Shown here piece after piece: positions 63,730 through 64,000 of a stretch of DNA of 64,000 bases; the stretch's first letter is position 1, and each line of letters begins with the position of its first letter. The position numbers were made by a program, and so were the translations under genes. A model generated the notes under the pieces. The model was not told where the DNA came from and made no database searches. It saw only the letters and a list, made by a program, of their open reading frames with translations. This DNA comes from Pectinophora gossypiella. Lineage: Eukaryota; Arthropoda; Insecta; Lepidoptera; Gelechiidae. Where the stretch lies: contig NC_065405.1 in the NCBI RefSeq assembly GCF_024362695.1, forward strand, positions 3,480,672-3,544,671, given 5' to 3'.

Positions 63730-64000
63730 CTAGGATTAACAGAAATGTATGTTAGCGGTTGCGTAAATCTGATCGTATCAAAAAAAAAAACAAAACGTAC
63801 GATGGTGGCGCCATCCCGCGGCATTAAGCAGTTGTCATTTAGCGAAGAAAGGCGCGATTGAGAAAAAAAAATACACTGCACCACCCAAATCCCCTGGTAG
63901 TTGCGGCTTCCGAATACATCCCGCTTAGGGACGGTACTGAAAAATATCGGCGTCCGAAGGACGTAATATACGATCCCGACGACCCGATTACCCTAGCCAT
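63730..64000. other. Intron or upstream part of second ABCG gene
   Basis: Poly(A) near 63779-63790 and sequence without a recognisable exon. The preceding coding exons are expected beyond 64000. Confidence 0.4.

Overview
The window looks like a chromosomal segment from a moth or butterfly (Lepidoptera). It is AT-rich, its genes have short exons with GT-AG introns, and most of the sequence is dispersed transposon debris: tRNA-headed and 5S-headed SINEs, LINE tails, Tc1 and PIF/Harbinger DNA transposons, and TA/GA/GGTA microsatellites. Lepidoptera is inferred from the overall style of genes and repeats. The species cannot be named from the sequence alone.

Layout. 1-36 kb holds no gene that I can support. 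It is a mosaic of SINE copies (families A, B, C and I below), a 5S rRNA-headed SINE, LINE reverse-transcriptase C-terminal fragments, MITEs, one intact 1636-bp Tc1 element (15129-16764) and a degraded Harbinger element (25668-26302). Near 36.4 kb a minus-strand signal-peptide exon sits downstream of a CpG-rich promoter-like block, so an unidentified secreted or membrane protein gene probably starts there. From 38.9 to 44.1 kb there are two well-supported minus-strand genes: the mitochondrial ATP synthase inhibitor IF1 (3 exons, 103 aa) and a Myb/SANT-like DNA-binding protein (3 exons, 327 aa). A possible plus-strand signal-peptide exon (44569-44648) lies head-to-head with the latter. A second, almost identical Tc1 copy (46408-48043) sits in a TA microsatellite and is flanked by a duplicated 117-bp segment.

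From 52.8 to 61.1 kb there is a complete ABCG half-transporter gene of the White/Scarlet type on the plus strand. It has ten coding exons per transcript and encodes 644 aa. Its last coding exon exists in two tandem copies (59868-60256 and 60687-61075) of identical length, each with its own acceptor, stop and 3' end, so the gene should make two transporters that differ only in the last two membrane segments and the large external loop. From 61.5 kb to the right edge, the last two coding exons of a second ABCG-like transporter run on the minus strand and converge on the first gene.

The genes do not form an operon-like unit. IF1 acts in mitochondria, the SANT protein in the nucleus and the two ABCG proteins in membranes. 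The main candidates for something new are the duplicated alternative terminal exons of the ABCG gene, a SINE core shared between 5S-headed and tRNA-headed SINEs, and a dispersed repeat whose five copies all keep a perfect TGACGTCA palindrome. Repeat family letters (A to J) are mine, used only for cross-reference.
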